A DNA stretch of 64,000 bases, taken from contig CANRNJ010000012.1 of NCBI GenBank assembly GCA_947631955.1, positions 1 through 64,000 on the forward strand, read 5' to 3'. Below are positions 25,140 to 34,077 of this stretch, piece by piece. Each line of letters opens with the position of its first letter. Position 1 is the stretch's first letter. Made by a program: the position numbers and the translations under genes. Source of the DNA: an uncultured Lachnospiraceae bacterium (GTDB lineage: Bacteria; Bacillota; Clostridia; Lachnospirales; Lachnospiraceae). Under the pieces are notes generated by a model. That model did no database searches, was not told the origin of the DNA, and worked only from the letters and a program-made list of their open reading frames with translations.

Positions 25140-25345
25140 TTACTGCAGCAGCTGCATGATATAATTGGGCTGCTGATTGGCCTGCGTCAGCATACTGGCG
25201 CCTGCCTGCTCCAAAATATTGTGGTTGGAATATTTGACCATTTCGGTGGCGATATCCGTATCCCGTATCCGGGACTCCGCGCTTGTGGTGTTTTCTACGA
25301 CATTATCATTGTATTCCCCGCCTGCTTTACAAAAAAATGTTTATC
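25140..25345 (-). pseudogene. flagellin C-terminal remnant
   Basis: An open minus-strand frame without a start codon encodes the C-terminal helical domain of flagellin: NVVENTTSAESRIRDTDI, then EMVKYSNHNILEQAGASML and TQANQQPNYIMQLLQ before the stop at 25140. This is the conserved D0/D1 end of bacterial flagellins and includes the usual RIRDTD and QANQ...LLQ motifs. Homology begins abruptly near residue NDNVV; only 12 codons of unrelated sequence lie upstream before a stop. The N-terminal and central domains are gone, so no filament protein can be made. The 3' end and its hairpin survive, between dnaE and metK. Confidence 0.85.
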
Positions 25346-25349
25346 GGAG

Positions 25350-25377
25350 AAAAAAGGAGACGGCCCAGACCGTCTCC
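25350..25377 (-). terminator. metK terminator
   Basis: GGAGACGG (25356-25363) and CCGTCTCC (25370-25377) form an 8-bp GC-rich stem. On the minus strand it is followed by six T residues, a textbook intrinsic terminator for metK. Confidence 0.85.
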
Positions 25378-25422
25378 TCCGCATTTATTACAGATACTTT
25401 TTTCAGCGTTTCCGCCTCATTT

Positions 25423-26610
25423 TTACAGATACTTCTTCAGCGTTTCCGCCTTATCGGTCTTCTCCCACGGAAGATCCAGATCAAGGCGTCCGAAATGTCC
25501 GTAAGCAGCCGTCTGTTTGTAGATCGGGCGGCGCAGATCCAGCATCTTGATGATCCCCGCCGGGCGAAGGTCGAAGTTGTCACGGATGATCTCGTCCAGT
25601 TTTTCATCCGAAACTCTGCCGGTTCCGAACGTGTCTACCATTACGGAAGTCGGCTGCGCCACGCCGATCGCGTAGGACAGCTGGATCTCGCATTTGTCCG
25701 CAAGCCCCGCGGCCACAATGTTTTTTGCAACGTACCGGGCTGCATACGCGGCGGAACGGTCTACTTTGGTGCAGTCCTTGCCGGAAAAAGCGCCGCCGCC
25801 GTGGCGTGCATATCCGCCGTATGTATCAACGATGATCTTACGGCCCGTAAGTCCCGCGTCGCCATGCGGTCCGCCGATCACGAACCGGCCCGTAGGATTG
25901 ATAAAGAATTTGGTATTGTCGTCGATCAGTTCTTTCGGAAGGACCGGATCGAACACATATTTCCGGATATCCTCATGGATCTGCTCCTGTGTCACATCGG
26001 GATCATGCTGCGTGGACAGGACCACCGCCTCCAGTCTTACCGGCTTGCCGTTCTCGTCATATTCCACGGACACCTGGCTCTTACCGTCCGGCCTTAAATA
26101 TTTCAAAGTGCCGTCCTTGCGCACTTTGGTGAGCTGCCGCGCAAGTTTATGTGCAAGAGAGATCGGGTAAGGCATGTATTCCGGCGTTTCGTTGGTCGCA
26201 TAGCCGAACATCATACCCTGATCGCCTGCGCCGATCGCTTCGATCTCTTCCTCAGACATCTTGTTTTCTTTTGCTTCCAGCGCCTTATCAACACCCATGG
26301 CAATATCCGACGACTGTTCGTCGATAGCCACCAAGACCGCGCAGGTATTGCCGTCAAATCCGTACTCCGACTTCGTGTATCCGATCTCCTTGACGGTGTC
26401 GCGCACGATCTTCTGAATGTCCACATACGCGTTGGTCGTGATCTCGCCTGTCACCAGAGCGAATCCGGTACATACCGCCGTTTCACATGCGACGCGGCTC
26501 ATAGGGTCTTTTGCCATGCAGGCATCCAGTATGGCGTCGGAAATGGCGTCGCACACCTTGTCGGGATGCCCTTCGGTTACTGATTCCGAGGTAAATAATC
26601 TCTTTTCCAT
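25423..26610 (-). CDS. metK: S-adenosylmethionine synthetase
   Basis: A 395-residue enzyme that makes SAM from methionine and ATP. Signatures include [19 protein letters not shown] at the N-terminus, [16 protein letters not shown] near residue 117 and [19 protein letters not shown] near residue 250 (P-loop-like). The start at 26610 has AAGGAG 8 bases upstream. An SAM-I riboswitch and terminator lie in the leader, giving direct feedback by the product. The last ~30 bases of the gene are repeated just beyond the stop codon. Confidence 0.96.
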   Translation of the reverse strand: MEKRLFTSESVTEGHPDKVCDAISDAILDACMAKDPMSRVACETAVCTGFALVTGEITTNAYVDIQKIVRDTVKEIGYTKSEYGFDGNTCAVLVAIDEQSSDIAMGVDKALEAKENKMSEEEIEAIGAGDQGMMFGYATNETPEYMPYPISLAHKLARQLTKVRKDGTLKYLRPDGKSQVSVEYDENGKPVRLEAVVLSTQHDPDVTQEQIHEDIRKYVFDPVLPKELIDDNTKFFINPTGRFVIGGPHGDAGLTGRKIIVDTYGGYARHGGGAFSGKDCTKVDRSAAYAARYVAKNIVAAGLADKCEIQLSYAIGVAQPTSVMVDTFGTGRVSDEKLDEIIRDNFDLRPAGIIKMLDLRRPIYKQTAAYGHFGRLDLDLPWEKTDKAETLKKYL

Positions 26611-26678
26611 TTTTCTTTCTCCTTTTCCCGTATTCTGCATGTTCTCCGCTCATTCTGTCCGCCTGATCTTCCGGGCAT

Positions 26679-26706
26679 AAAAAAATCCGCTTAACAATGA
26701 AGCGGA
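26679..26706 (-). terminator. riboswitch expression-platform terminator
   Basis: TCCGCTT (26686-26692) and AAGCGGA (26700-26706) form a stem. On the minus strand it is followed by seven T residues. It sits between the SAM aptamer and metK and should form when SAM is bound. Confidence 0.85.
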
Positions 26707-26728
26707 CCTGACAGTCGATCATCAAATC

Positions 26729-26842
26729 CTCTTATTGTTCGATCCGCCATACGGCGGCATTTTCGCTCAGGTTGGCACCTTCCTCAACAGGGGTTGCCGT
26801 GGCTTCACAGATCCTATGTATCTCCACCACTCTGAATAAGAG
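26729..26842 (-). ncRNA. SAM-I riboswitch (S-box)
   Basis: On the minus strand the P1 strands CTCTTATTC and CAATAAGAG enclose the S-box core: AGAGTGGTGGAGAT, GAAGCCACGGCAACC, GAGGAAGGTGCCAACCTG and a GGCGGATCGAACA junction before the P1 return. All the conserved blocks of the class are present in order. It lies in the metK leader, ahead of a terminator at 26679-26706, so SAM binding should stop metK transcription. Confidence 0.95.
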
Positions 26843-26851
26843 AAAACACAC

Positions 26852-26879
26852 GCTATAAAATTGTTTATCGATAGGTCAA
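26852..26879 (-). promoter_or_regulatory. metK promoter
   Basis: Minus-strand TTGACC (26879-26874) and TATAGC (26857-26852) are separated by 16 bases. Transcription would start a few bases before the SAM-I aptamer. Confidence 0.6.
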
Positions 26880-26925
26880 CAGATACCTATACTATAGATT
26901 AACATACACCTGTCAGCAGATACTG

Positions 26926-28218
26926 TCAACCTACTTTTAACTTAAATTTCTGCAGATCTCTCTCCTCGGTCACGATCTCGATCTGCGCGCCGAGCCCCTG
27001 CAGCTTTAAATGGAAATCTTCATAACCGCGCTCTATATATTTGATATCGTCCACGATCGTGATGCCTTCCGCCGCAAGTCCGGCAATGACAAGCGCCGCG
27101 CCCGCCCTCAGATCGGGAGCCGTGATGCTCGCCCCGGTATACTGCCCCACGCCGTCTATGATCGCCGTGTTGCCTTCCACCTTGATGTTTGCGCCCATGC
27201 GGGTCAGTTCATCCACATATTTGAACCGGTTCTCAAAAATACTTTCCGTCACGATACTGGTTCCCGCGGACAGACCCAGAGTCACGGTTATCTGCGGCTG
27301 CATATCCGTCGGAAATCCCGGATACGGAAGCGTCTTGACATGCGTGTGCCCTAGCGGTTTGGCCGCCACCACGCGCACCGCGTCGTCCGACTCTTCTACC
27401 TCGCACCCGATCTCAAGCAGCTTCGCGCTGATGGACTCCAGATGCTTCGGGATAACGTTCTTGACCGTCACATCGCCTTTTGTCACGGCAGCGGCAAACA
27501 TAAACGTGCCCGCCTCGATCTGATCGGGAATGATGCCGTACTCCGTCCCGTGCAGTCTGGAAACGCCCTTGATCCGGATCACATCCGTACCGGCGCCCTT
27601 GATATTGGCGCCCATGCTGTTTAAGAAGTTGGCAAGATCCACCACATGAGGCTCTTTTGCGGCATTTTCGATCACCGTCTGCCCTTCCGCCATGACCGCC
27701 GCCATCATCACGTTCATGGTCGCGCCGACCGAAACCACGTCCATGTAGATGTGATTTCCCCGCAGTTTTTCCGTTTCCGTGATAATGAGGCCATGCTCGA
27801 TCCTGACGCTGGCTCCCAGTGCACGAAATCCTTTGATGTGCTGATCGATCGGGCGGAGTCCGATGTTGCAGCCGCCGGGCAGCGCCACTTCCGCCTTTTT
27901 ATATTTTCCCAAAAGCGAACCCAAAAGATAATAGGACGCCCTGATCTTTTTGATATAATCGTCCTCGATCACCAGATCATGCACCTGTGAAGCATTGATC
28001 CGGATGGTATGTCTGTCCAGCCGATGGATAATGACGCCGATGCTCTCCATCGCCTGCATCAGCACATTCGTATCTCTCACATCGGGTACGTTCTCTATCA
28101 CAACGGTTTCATCCGTCATAATGGCCGCCGCAAGGATGGCGAGCGCCGCATTTTTGGCTCCGCCGATCTCCACCTCGCCGACTAACGGATTTCCACCTTT
28201 AATCGCATATTGTTCCAT
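26926..28218 (-). CDS. murA: UDP-N-acetylglucosamine 1-carboxyvinyltransferase
   Basis: A 430-residue enol-pyruvyl transferase, the first committed step of peptidoglycan synthesis. GGAKNAALAILAA near residue 20 holds the substrate-binding Lys-Asn pair. Cys117 in ALPGGCNIGLRP is the residue attacked by fosfomycin, so the enzyme should be of the sensitive type. The C-terminus has GFPTDMQPQITV and DLRAGAALVIAGLAAEG. Firmicutes often have two MurA paralogues and which one this is cannot be told here. It has its own promoter at 28305-28332. Confidence 0.95.
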   Translation of the reverse strand: MEQYAIKGGNPLVGEVEIGGAKNAALAILAAAIMTDETVVIENVPDVRDTNVLMQAMESIGVIIHRLDRHTIRINASQVHDLVIEDDYIKKIRASYYLLGSLLGKYKKAEVALPGGCNIGLRPIDQHIKGFRALGASVRIEHGLIITETEKLRGNHIYMDVVSVGATMNVMMAAVMAEGQTVIENAAKEPHVVDLANFLNSMGANIKGAGTDVIRIKGVSRLHGTEYGIIPDQIEAGTFMFAAAVTKGDVTVKNVIPKHLESISAKLLEIGCEVEESDDAVRVVAAKPLGHTHVKTLPYPGFPTDMQPQITVTLGLSAGTSIVTESIFENRFKYVDELTRMGANIKVEGNTAIIDGVGQYTGASITAPDLRAGAALVIAGLAAEGITIVDDIKYIERGYEDFHLKLQGLGAQIEIVTEERDLQKFKLKVG

Positions 28219-28304
28219 AATAGACCTCTGTATGATAAACGAAATAAATCAACAAATAATCAATGTCGATCTGCCAAAAGCAGGAAATCAAATAATTAAA
28301 TAAC

Positions 28305-28332
28305 AGTATACCATATTTTACATATTTGTAAA
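28305..28332 (-). promoter_or_regulatory. murA promoter
   Basis: Minus-strand TTTACA (28332-28327) and TATACT (28310-28305) have a 16-base spacer, about 87 bases before the murA start. Confidence 0.6.
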
Positions 28333-28388
28333 CGGGAAACTTCTAATTTCAGTTCATCCGTACTTCCGGTCGTCGATCATCCGGTCGT

Positions 28389-29972
28389 CTAATTCAGATA
28401 ATTCAACGGATTTACCTGAACCCCGTTTATCAGGATCTCAAAATGCACATGCGGACCCGTGCTCACGCCCGTGTTGCCGCTCAGCGCGATCTTCTGGCCC
28501 TGGCTCACCGTCTGGCCGGGCTTTACCAGTATTTTGCTCAGATGCCCGTATCTGGTCTGCCGTCCATCTCCGTGATTGATATACACGACATAGCCGTAGC
28601 CGCTGCCCCATCCTGCTTTTGCGACAGTACCCGCCGAAGAGGCCATGACCGCCGTACCGACCGGGGTCGCCCAGTCGATTCCCTTATGGTAAGTGCTGGC
28701 TCCCTTTGTAGGCGCCTTACGTCTTCCGAAGCCCGACGACTGCCGTCCTCCAGAGATCGGCTTGATATACGTCGGCGGGATCTTGGTCCCCCGCTCCACG
28801 ATCTTCGGCACCGCTTCGTAGGTGATCTCCTCTTTCAGGATCTCTCTGCCCACTTCCTCATTGTTGCGGTAGGAAACGTCGGCCACCACTTTACGATGAC
28901 CAGCGGAAGGCTCCTGAAGAGTCTTGGTCTGCGTGGTATACCACTCGTCATTGTCTTTATAAATGATATCCGCTTCGTAGTCTTCCTCATAGTACACTTC
29001 TTCCGTGCGCTCCACCGACAGCTCCGGCTCCGGCACGGTAACGATCAGTTCGTCCCCCACGCGGATCAGGGAATTTTCATCCTCTATCGTTTCGTTCATT
29101 GCGATCAGTTTTTCCAGAGGAATCTCATTTTTCTCCGCGATCTGGGACAGCGTATCTCCCGATACGACTTCGTAGATCTGCTCTTTCTCCTGTTCCTTGG
29201 TCACTTCTTCTATGGCCTGCTCCAGTGAAGTCAGTTCATAATTCTGCAGATACGACTCCACTACCTCCACCGTATCGCCGAATCCAAGCATCTGAAGCCC
29301 CAGTTCGTAATCGGAGAAATCCTTCTCGACGTCCGGTTCGACGTCCGCGAGCATCTTGTCCAGTTCCTCGTTGATCCCCGCGCTGGCCATGACTTCCTTG
29401 GCCGCTTCCTCCTGCTCCTGCTGCTCCGTGGTGGAATAGATCTGGGTAGTCAGCACATTCAGTTCCCGGTTGCCGTCAAGCACCAGATCCACATAGTACT
29501 CGTGTTTGGTGTCGTACTTGTTGATCGAAGCCTGAAGCAGGGCAAGGACCTCCTCCGTACTGGCAAGATTGACCGTGTACTCGTTGATCTTCATCGTATA
29601 GGAGCGGTTCAGCGTTTCCTTGACGCTCTTCCTGAGTTCCGCCGTCATATTCGATATTATGACACTGTCGTCATCCAACAGGCCCCACAGGACTTCCGCG
29701 CCTTCGCAGTTCATCTCGCCGTCCGCAAGCACCAGTTCGTCGCTGCTGGCGGCAAGTCTTTTACGCGCCGCGATCAGGCAGGATTCCGCCCGCTTAGGAT
29801 CGTCCGTGACGCCCATCTGCGCGCCGTTTAAATACACGGTAAAGATATTATCGCCCGTACTCTCCAATTTCTGATAATTGGGGAAAAACAATATGGCAAT
29901 AAAAATTGCGGTCATCGCAACTTTAATATATGCAATTTTTATTTTTTTATAATGTCTTGACAGTTTTTTCAT
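28389..29972 (-). CDS. M23-family peptidoglycan endopeptidase with LysM and G5 domains
   Basis: A 527-residue membrane-anchored or exported wall hydrolase. The N-terminal hydrophobic segment (about 13-31) follows a basic start (KKLSRHYKKIK). After a long helical region come a LysM domain (about 290-335, VSGDTLSQIAEKNEIPLEKL), a G5 domain (about 350-425) and a C-terminal M23 LytM/lysostaphin domain. The zinc motif residues are visible in YHKGIDWATPVGT (HxxxD) and the final HVHFEI. It should cut peptide cross-bridges. The start at 29972 has a weak site (GGAAG); a longer frame would overlap the divergent dinB. Confidence 0.9.
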   Translation of the reverse strand: MKKLSRHYKKIKIAYIKVAMTAIFIAILFFPNYQKLESTGDNIFTVYLNGAQMGVTDDPKRAESCLIAARKRLAASSDELVLADGEMNCEGAEVLWGLLDDDSVIISNMTAELRKSVKETLNRSYTMKINEYTVNLASTEEVLALLQASINKYDTKHEYYVDLVLDGNRELNVLTTQIYSTTEQQEQEEAAKEVMASAGINEELDKMLADVEPDVEKDFSDYELGLQMLGFGDTVEVVESYLQNYELTSLEQAIEEVTKEQEKEQIYEVVSGDTLSQIAEKNEIPLEKLIAMNETIEDENSLIRVGDELIVTVPEPELSVERTEEVYYEEDYEADIIYKDNDEWYTTQTKTLQEPSAGHRKVVADVSYRNNEEVGREILKEEITYEAVPKIVERGTKIPPTYIKPISGGRQSSGFGRRKAPTKGASTYHKGIDWATPVGTAVMASSAGTVAKAGWGSGYGYVVYINHGDGRQTRYGHLSKILVKPGQTVSQGQKIALSGNTGVSTGPHVHFEILINGVQVNPLNYLN

Positions 29973-30066
29973 TCTTTTGTCTTCCGATGCAGTCTGTAAC
30001 AAAAACGTAACATTTTTATATTCTATCAGTATTTCCCAAAAAAGTAAAGTGATGTATACTTTTAAC

Positions 30067-31344
30067 ATGGACAAGCTTATTTTTCACATCGACGTCAACT
30101 CAGCTTACCTGAGCTGGAGCGCACTGGAAAAACTTCACAGCGGCTGCGGCGTGGATCTGCGCACGATCCCGGCGATCATCGGCGGGGATATGGCCAAGCG
30201 CCGCGGCGTGGTACTGGCCAAATCGATACCCGCCAAAAAATACGGCATCGTAACAGGCGAACCGATCGTCAATGCGATGCGCAAATGCCCCGGACTTACC
30301 ATAGAGCCTCCTGACCACAAATTGTATTCGCGTCAGAGCCGCAGGTTAATGGCTCTTCTCTCCGGCATCTGCCCGGATCTCGAACAGGTCAGCGTGGACG
30401 AATGTTATATGGATTATACACCGATCCGCACGCATTATGACTCACCGGATGAAGCCGCCCTGCTGATCCGGCGGCGCGTGCGTGAAGAACTCGGTTTTAC
30501 CGTCAATGTCGGCATATCGGATCGGAAAGTCCTGGCGAAGATGGCATCCGACTTCCAAAAGCCGGACATGACCCACACGCTTTACACAAGCGAGATCGAG
30601 CAGAAACTGTGGCCGCTCCCCATCGATTCTCTCTTTATGTGCGGGCGCTCCAGTGCGGAAACGCTGCGCAAACTGGAGATCCTTACCGTAGGCGATCTGG
30701 CGCGGGCCGACCTCTCCGTTATCGAGGCCAATCTGAAGAGCCACGGCAGGCTGCTCTGGGAATATGCCAACGGCATCGACGATTCCGTCGTAGAAACGCA
30801 GCACGCGCAGGCCAAAGGGATCGGCAATTCCACTACGTTGAGCCGGGACGCCGTCACGGAACAGGAGGCGCGGACCGTTCTTCTTTCCCTGTCCGAATCC
30901 GTGGCAGGCCGGCTCCGCGCAGCCGGACAGGCTGCCGAAATGATCAGTGTGGAGATCAAATACAGCACTTTCCGGAAAGTGTCCCATCAGACGACCCTGC
31001 CTGTCCCCACCTGCGTAAGCGACACCATCTACCAGACCGCCCAGCGCCTCTTTTCGGAACTGTGGGACGGCACTCCGATCCGGCTTCTGGGGATCCGCTC
31101 CTCCAAGCTTCTGCCTCTCTCGGAACCGGTGCAGATGTCACTGTTCGACCCTTCGTTCAGCCCTGCGGCGCAGTCCGTGGGCGGCGGTCCCAGGGCGGAT
31201 CCGGCTTCATACACGGCAAAGACCGGCCGCGCCGACAGCCAGAAAGAGCGCCGTCTGGAACAGGCGATCGACTCCATCCGGCAGAAGTACGGTGCGGACG
31301 CGATCGTGCGGGGAAGCCTTCTGGATAACAGCAAAAAATCTTAG
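30067..31344 (+). CDS. dinB: DNA polymerase IV (Y family)
   Basis: A 425-residue error-prone lesion-bypass polymerase. The catalytic acidic residues are in FHIDVNSAYLSW at the N-terminus and VSVDECYMDYTP near residue 103. A Y-family little-finger domain follows, and QMSLFD near residue 356 matches the beta-clamp binding motif QxSLF. The ATG at 30067 places the first strand at the usual distance. An ATG at 30052 is an alternative and neither has a good Shine-Dalgarno site. A TATACT ends 6 bases before 30067, so the mRNA may be leaderless. No LexA box is obvious. Confidence 0.92.
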   Translation: MDKLIFHIDVNSAYLSWSALEKLHSGCGVDLRTIPAIIGGDMAKRRGVVLAKSIPAKKYGIVTGEPIVNAMRKCPGLTIEPPDHKLYSRQSRRLMALLSGICPDLEQVSVDECYMDYTPIRTHYDSPDEAALLIRRRVREELGFTVNVGISDRKVLAKMASDFQKPDMTHTLYTSEIEQKLWPLPIDSLFMCGRSSAETLRKLEILTVGDLARADLSVIEANLKSHGRLLWEYANGIDDSVVETQHAQAKGIGNSTTLSRDAVTEQEARTVLLSLSESVAGRLRAAGQAAEMISVEIKYSTFRKVSHQTTLPVPTCVSDTIYQTAQRLFSELWDGTPIRLLGIRSSKLLPLSEPVQMSLFDPSFSPAAQSVGGGPRADPASYTAKTGRADSQKERRLEQAIDSIRQKYGADAIVRGSLLDNSKKS

Positions 31345-31369
31345 GCCGCGCCATGCAGTCTAAGATTTT
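31335..31369. terminator. shared bidirectional terminator between dinB and flavin reductase
   Basis: AAAATCTTAG (31335-31344) pairs with CTAAGATTTT (31360-31369), flanked by A and T runs. Both genes' TAG stop codons are part of the stem. Confidence 0.75.
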
Positions 31370-31935
31370 TCTTTTTTCTTTCTCACACTGTAACCGAAAC
31401 TTCCCAGTTCTCTTCCGACCGCCAGATATTTTCCATGGGAATATACGAGCGGTCTCGCATCATTGAGGGCAAATCTGCCGTTCTCATCCATATATCTTTC
31501 GTCCGCATGAACCGCCAGCACCTCAGCCAGAAACATATCGTGGCTTCCAAGCTGCAGCCTGTCCGTCACACGACATTCCAGATTGACGGGGCTCTCCTGA
31601 ACAAGCGGAGCGCACACATACGACGCCGCAGCCGGGGTCAGACGCATCTCTTTCCATTTATCCACATCCCTGCCGCTCTTTACCCCGCAGTAATCCGTGG
31701 CCCGTACCAGTTCTTCCGTCGTCAGATTGATCACAAACTCTCCCGTTTCCTCTATCATATGGTAAGAGTAGCGTTCCGGCCGGACGGAGATAGACACCAT
31801 CGGCGGATCGGAGCAGACCGTGCCCGTCCATGCAACGGTAAAAAGATTCGTATTGCCCGCCCAGTCGGCCGTACTGACCAGTACCGCCGGGAGCGGATAC
31901 AGCATATTGCCCGGTTTCCATATCTGTTTTGCCAT
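31360..31935 (-). CDS. flavin reductase-like FMN-binding protein
   Basis: A 191-residue protein of the flavin reductase-like split-barrel family. It opens with NMLYPLPAVLVSTADWAGN, then TVAWTGTVCSDPPMVSISVRPERYSY and EFVINLTTEELV, the usual FMN-binding strand order. It probably transfers electrons from FMN to an unknown acceptor. It is a single-gene unit convergent with dinB, with which it shares a terminator hairpin. No partner monooxygenase is near. Confidence 0.85.
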   Translation of the reverse strand: MAKQIWKPGNMLYPLPAVLVSTADWAGNTNLFTVAWTGTVCSDPPMVSISVRPERYSYHMIEETGEFVINLTTEELVRATDYCGVKSGRDVDKWKEMRLTPAAASYVCAPLVQESPVNLECRVTDRLQLGSHDMFLAEVLAVHADERYMDENGRFALNDARPLVYSHGKYLAVGRELGSFGYSVRKKKEKS

Positions 31936-32009
31936 TTTTTATCACTCCGGCGCGCCGTCCCGGCCATAACACGCCTCCGGCGCCGCTGTGTCCTTCTCTG
32001 CGCGCTTTT

Positions 32010-32525
32010 TTACAACGGGATCGTAATGTTCAAAAGATGGATCACTATATCGGCGATCACCGCGATCAGCGTGAGGATCGAGATCGGGAGCACCGCTCTG
32101 CCCGTCCTGTTCTGTGCCTGGCTTTTCTTCAATTCGTCCGTCTGCTTGTTGAGTTCATCCGCTACGGACGCCTGAACATTGCGGTATACCTTGACATTTT
32201 CTCTGTGGAGGAACTCGTCGGACTGTTTAAATCTCTCCTCCAGAAGCTCCTTAAGCTGTCCCTGAATCTGCGCGTCCTCTTCCTTCTGCCCGGAAACCGC
32301 CTGAAGCGCTTCCAACTTGTCCAGATATTCTTTTAACGTATCCTGCACGTCCGACAGGTTTTCCGCCGTCTTTAAATTCACCTGACGGATCTCCTGCATC
32401 ATTTCATCATAGATCTTCAACTGGTTCTGCATCTGCTCCATTCTGGCAGCCTCCGCGTTCATGTTCGCAAGGATCATCTCCTGCGCGTTCTTTTTCTGTG
32501 AAAGTTTATCGATAAAAGTATCCAT
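32010..32525 (-). CDS. coiled-coil protein with C-terminal membrane anchor, unknown function
   Basis: A 171-residue protein, almost entirely heptad-like coiled coil (about 10-130, for example EMMQEIRQVNLKTAENLSDV). A single C-terminal membrane segment follows (about 148-168, VLPISILTLIAVIADIVIHL). This is a tail-anchored layout with a cytosolic rod. No family is recognised. The start at 32525 has GGAGG 7 bases upstream. Neighbours give no clue; it lies alone between the flavin reductase and a divergent transporter. Confidence 0.6.
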   Translation of the reverse strand: MDTFIDKLSQKKNAQEMILANMNAEAARMEQMQNQLKIYDEMMQEIRQVNLKTAENLSDVQDTLKEYLDKLEALQAVSGQKEEDAQIQGQLKELLEERFKQSDEFLHRENVKVYRNVQASVADELNKQTDELKKSQAQNRTGRAVLPISILTLIAVIADIVIHLLNITIPL

Positions 32526-32876
32526 TCCGTTTCCTCCGGCCATCGCACGCCGCTCTGTATCCCATTTATCCAGTCCGGACCGCCCGTCCCAACATTCTGC
32601 ATGACCGGCGGCCTGTTGCTATTTTAACATCTTTTGAACGCTCTGACAACCGCAAAAGAAGAGAGGCAAAAGAAAAGATGCCCGCCGGAGCGCTCCCGCG
32701 AGCCCCCAAAGGCTTCCCCGGACTTTCCGCAGATATTTTGCAAAACGGACTGGCATATCCGCGCATCCTGCCGTATAATTATGCATGGCCTCAGGAGCCA
32801 GAGGACACAAACGCTGCCCTTTGCCCCAAGACACACATTTTTGACAGAAGAAGACCGGAGGTTAAAGATCACTGAC

Positions 32877-33989
32877 ATGAACAAATTCCTGACGATCCTG
32901 AAAAAAGAACCCGTACTGGCCGCCGCGGCGCTGTGCATGATCGTTTCCATGTTTTTTGTGCCGCCTTCCGCGGCCTATATCGACTACATTGATTTCCGCG
33001 TTCTGGCCCTGCTGTTCTGCCTGATGGCGGTAGTCGCGGGATTACAGCGCCACGGCCTGTTCGACAGTCTGGCGCGCCATGTCCTGACAGGCAGGATGAA
33101 ACGGCGGACGCTGTTTGCGGAGCTCATTCTGCTGCCGTTCTTCTCTTCCATGCTGGTGACGAACGACGTAGCCCTGATCACTTTCGTGCCTTTTGCAATC
33201 CTGATCCTTGAATTGACCGGACAGCAGGAGCACTTGATCTTTATCATCGTCATGCAGACGGTGGCCGCCAACTTAGGAAGCATGGCGACCCCGGTGGGAA
33301 ATCCGCAGAATCTTTACATCTATTCTGCCTTTCATCTGTCCGCAGGCGACTTTTTTCAGGTGGTCCTGCTGTACACGATCGCCGCTTTTCCGCTCCTCCT
33401 CTTCAGCGTGTTCCTCTGCCCGAAAGGCGAGATCAGCGTGGAACTGCCCGAATCGGAGAATCCGGTCGACAAACGATTCATCGGTATGTATCTGATCCTT
33501 TTCGTTTTATGTCTGCTCTCCGTTTTCCATGTCCTGCACTACGGGATCCTGCTTGCGGTGATCTGCATCACGCTTGCGGCGGCGGAACGATCTTTGTTCA
33601 AACAGATCGACTATTGCCTGCTTTTGACTTTCGTATGTTTCTTTGTGTTTGCCGGAAACATCGGTTCGGTCGATGCGATCCGGCAGTTCCTGCAGGACCT
33701 GTTGAACAGCCACCCGCTTCTTACGTCCATGCTGGCAAGCCAAGTGATCAGCAACGTGCCCGCAGCCGTCCTGCTGTCCGGCTTTACGCAGGACTGGAAG
33801 GCGCTTCTGGTCGGCACGGATATCGGCGGTCTGGGAACGCCCATCGCGTCCCTCGCAAGCCTGATCTCCTTAAAACTCTATATGAAAACAGCCGGTTCCA
33901 ACATCGCAAAGTACCTTGGATTCTTCGTACTGGCAAACATTATCGGTCTTGGGATAGCGCTCATTTTTATATATTTTGCACAACTTTGA
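32877..33989 (+). CDS. SLC13/ArsB-type anion transporter
   Basis: A 370-residue integral membrane protein with about 10 hydrophobic segments, of the ion-transporter superfamily that includes CitT, SLC13 and ArsB. The repeated hairpin signatures are visible as MLVTNDVALITFVPFAIL and GSMATPVGNPQNLYIYS in the first half, and SQVISNVPAAVLLSGF and GGLGTPIASLASLISL in the second. These Asn-Pro/Thr-Pro motifs form the substrate and sodium sites. The substrate is not evident. A GGAGG lies 15 bases upstream, farther than usual. A TATAAT at 32774 may belong to its promoter. Confidence 0.8.
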   Translation: MNKFLTILKKEPVLAAAALCMIVSMFFVPPSAAYIDYIDFRVLALLFCLMAVVAGLQRHGLFDSLARHVLTGRMKRRTLFAELILLPFFSSMLVTNDVALITFVPFAILILELTGQQEHLIFIIVMQTVAANLGSMATPVGNPQNLYIYSAFHLSAGDFFQVVLLYTIAAFPLLLFSVFLCPKGEISVELPESENPVDKRFIGMYLILFVLCLLSVFHVLHYGILLAVICITLAAAERSLFKQIDYCLLLTFVCFFVFAGNIGSVDAIRQFLQDLLNSHPLLTSMLASQVISNVPAAVLLSGFTQDWKALLVGTDIGGLGTPIASLASLISLKLYMKTAGSNIAKYLGFFVLANIIGLGIALIFIYFAQL

Positions 33990-34017
33990 TATTATTTTTA
34001 TTTTTTCATTGTAAATA

Positions 34018-34071
34018 TTCACTGTAACTTTACATGGCGTTCATATTTTGTTCATATTTCTTCTGTATACT
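34018..34071 (+). promoter_or_regulatory. PhoP-box-like direct repeats with a -10 element
   Basis: Hexamers TTCACT (34018), TTTACA (34029), TTCATA (34040) and TTCATA (34051) recur every 11 bases, the spacing of OmpR/PhoP-family boxes. TATACT (34066-34071) follows as a -10 element with no good -35, so the last repeat ends about 21 bases before the predicted start. That is the layout of activator-dependent promoters. Confidence 0.55.
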
Positions 34072-34077
34072 TTAACC

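Noticed and set aside
30001-30066. LexA/SOS box upstream of dinB
   Set aside because: No GAAC-N4-GTTC or similar palindrome is present between the M23 gene and dinB.
32544-32876. Gene in the gap before the anion transporter
   Set aside because: Only a TATAAT at 32774 and a distant GGAGG were seen; upstream in-frame extension of the transporter lacks a start site and hydrophobic continuity.
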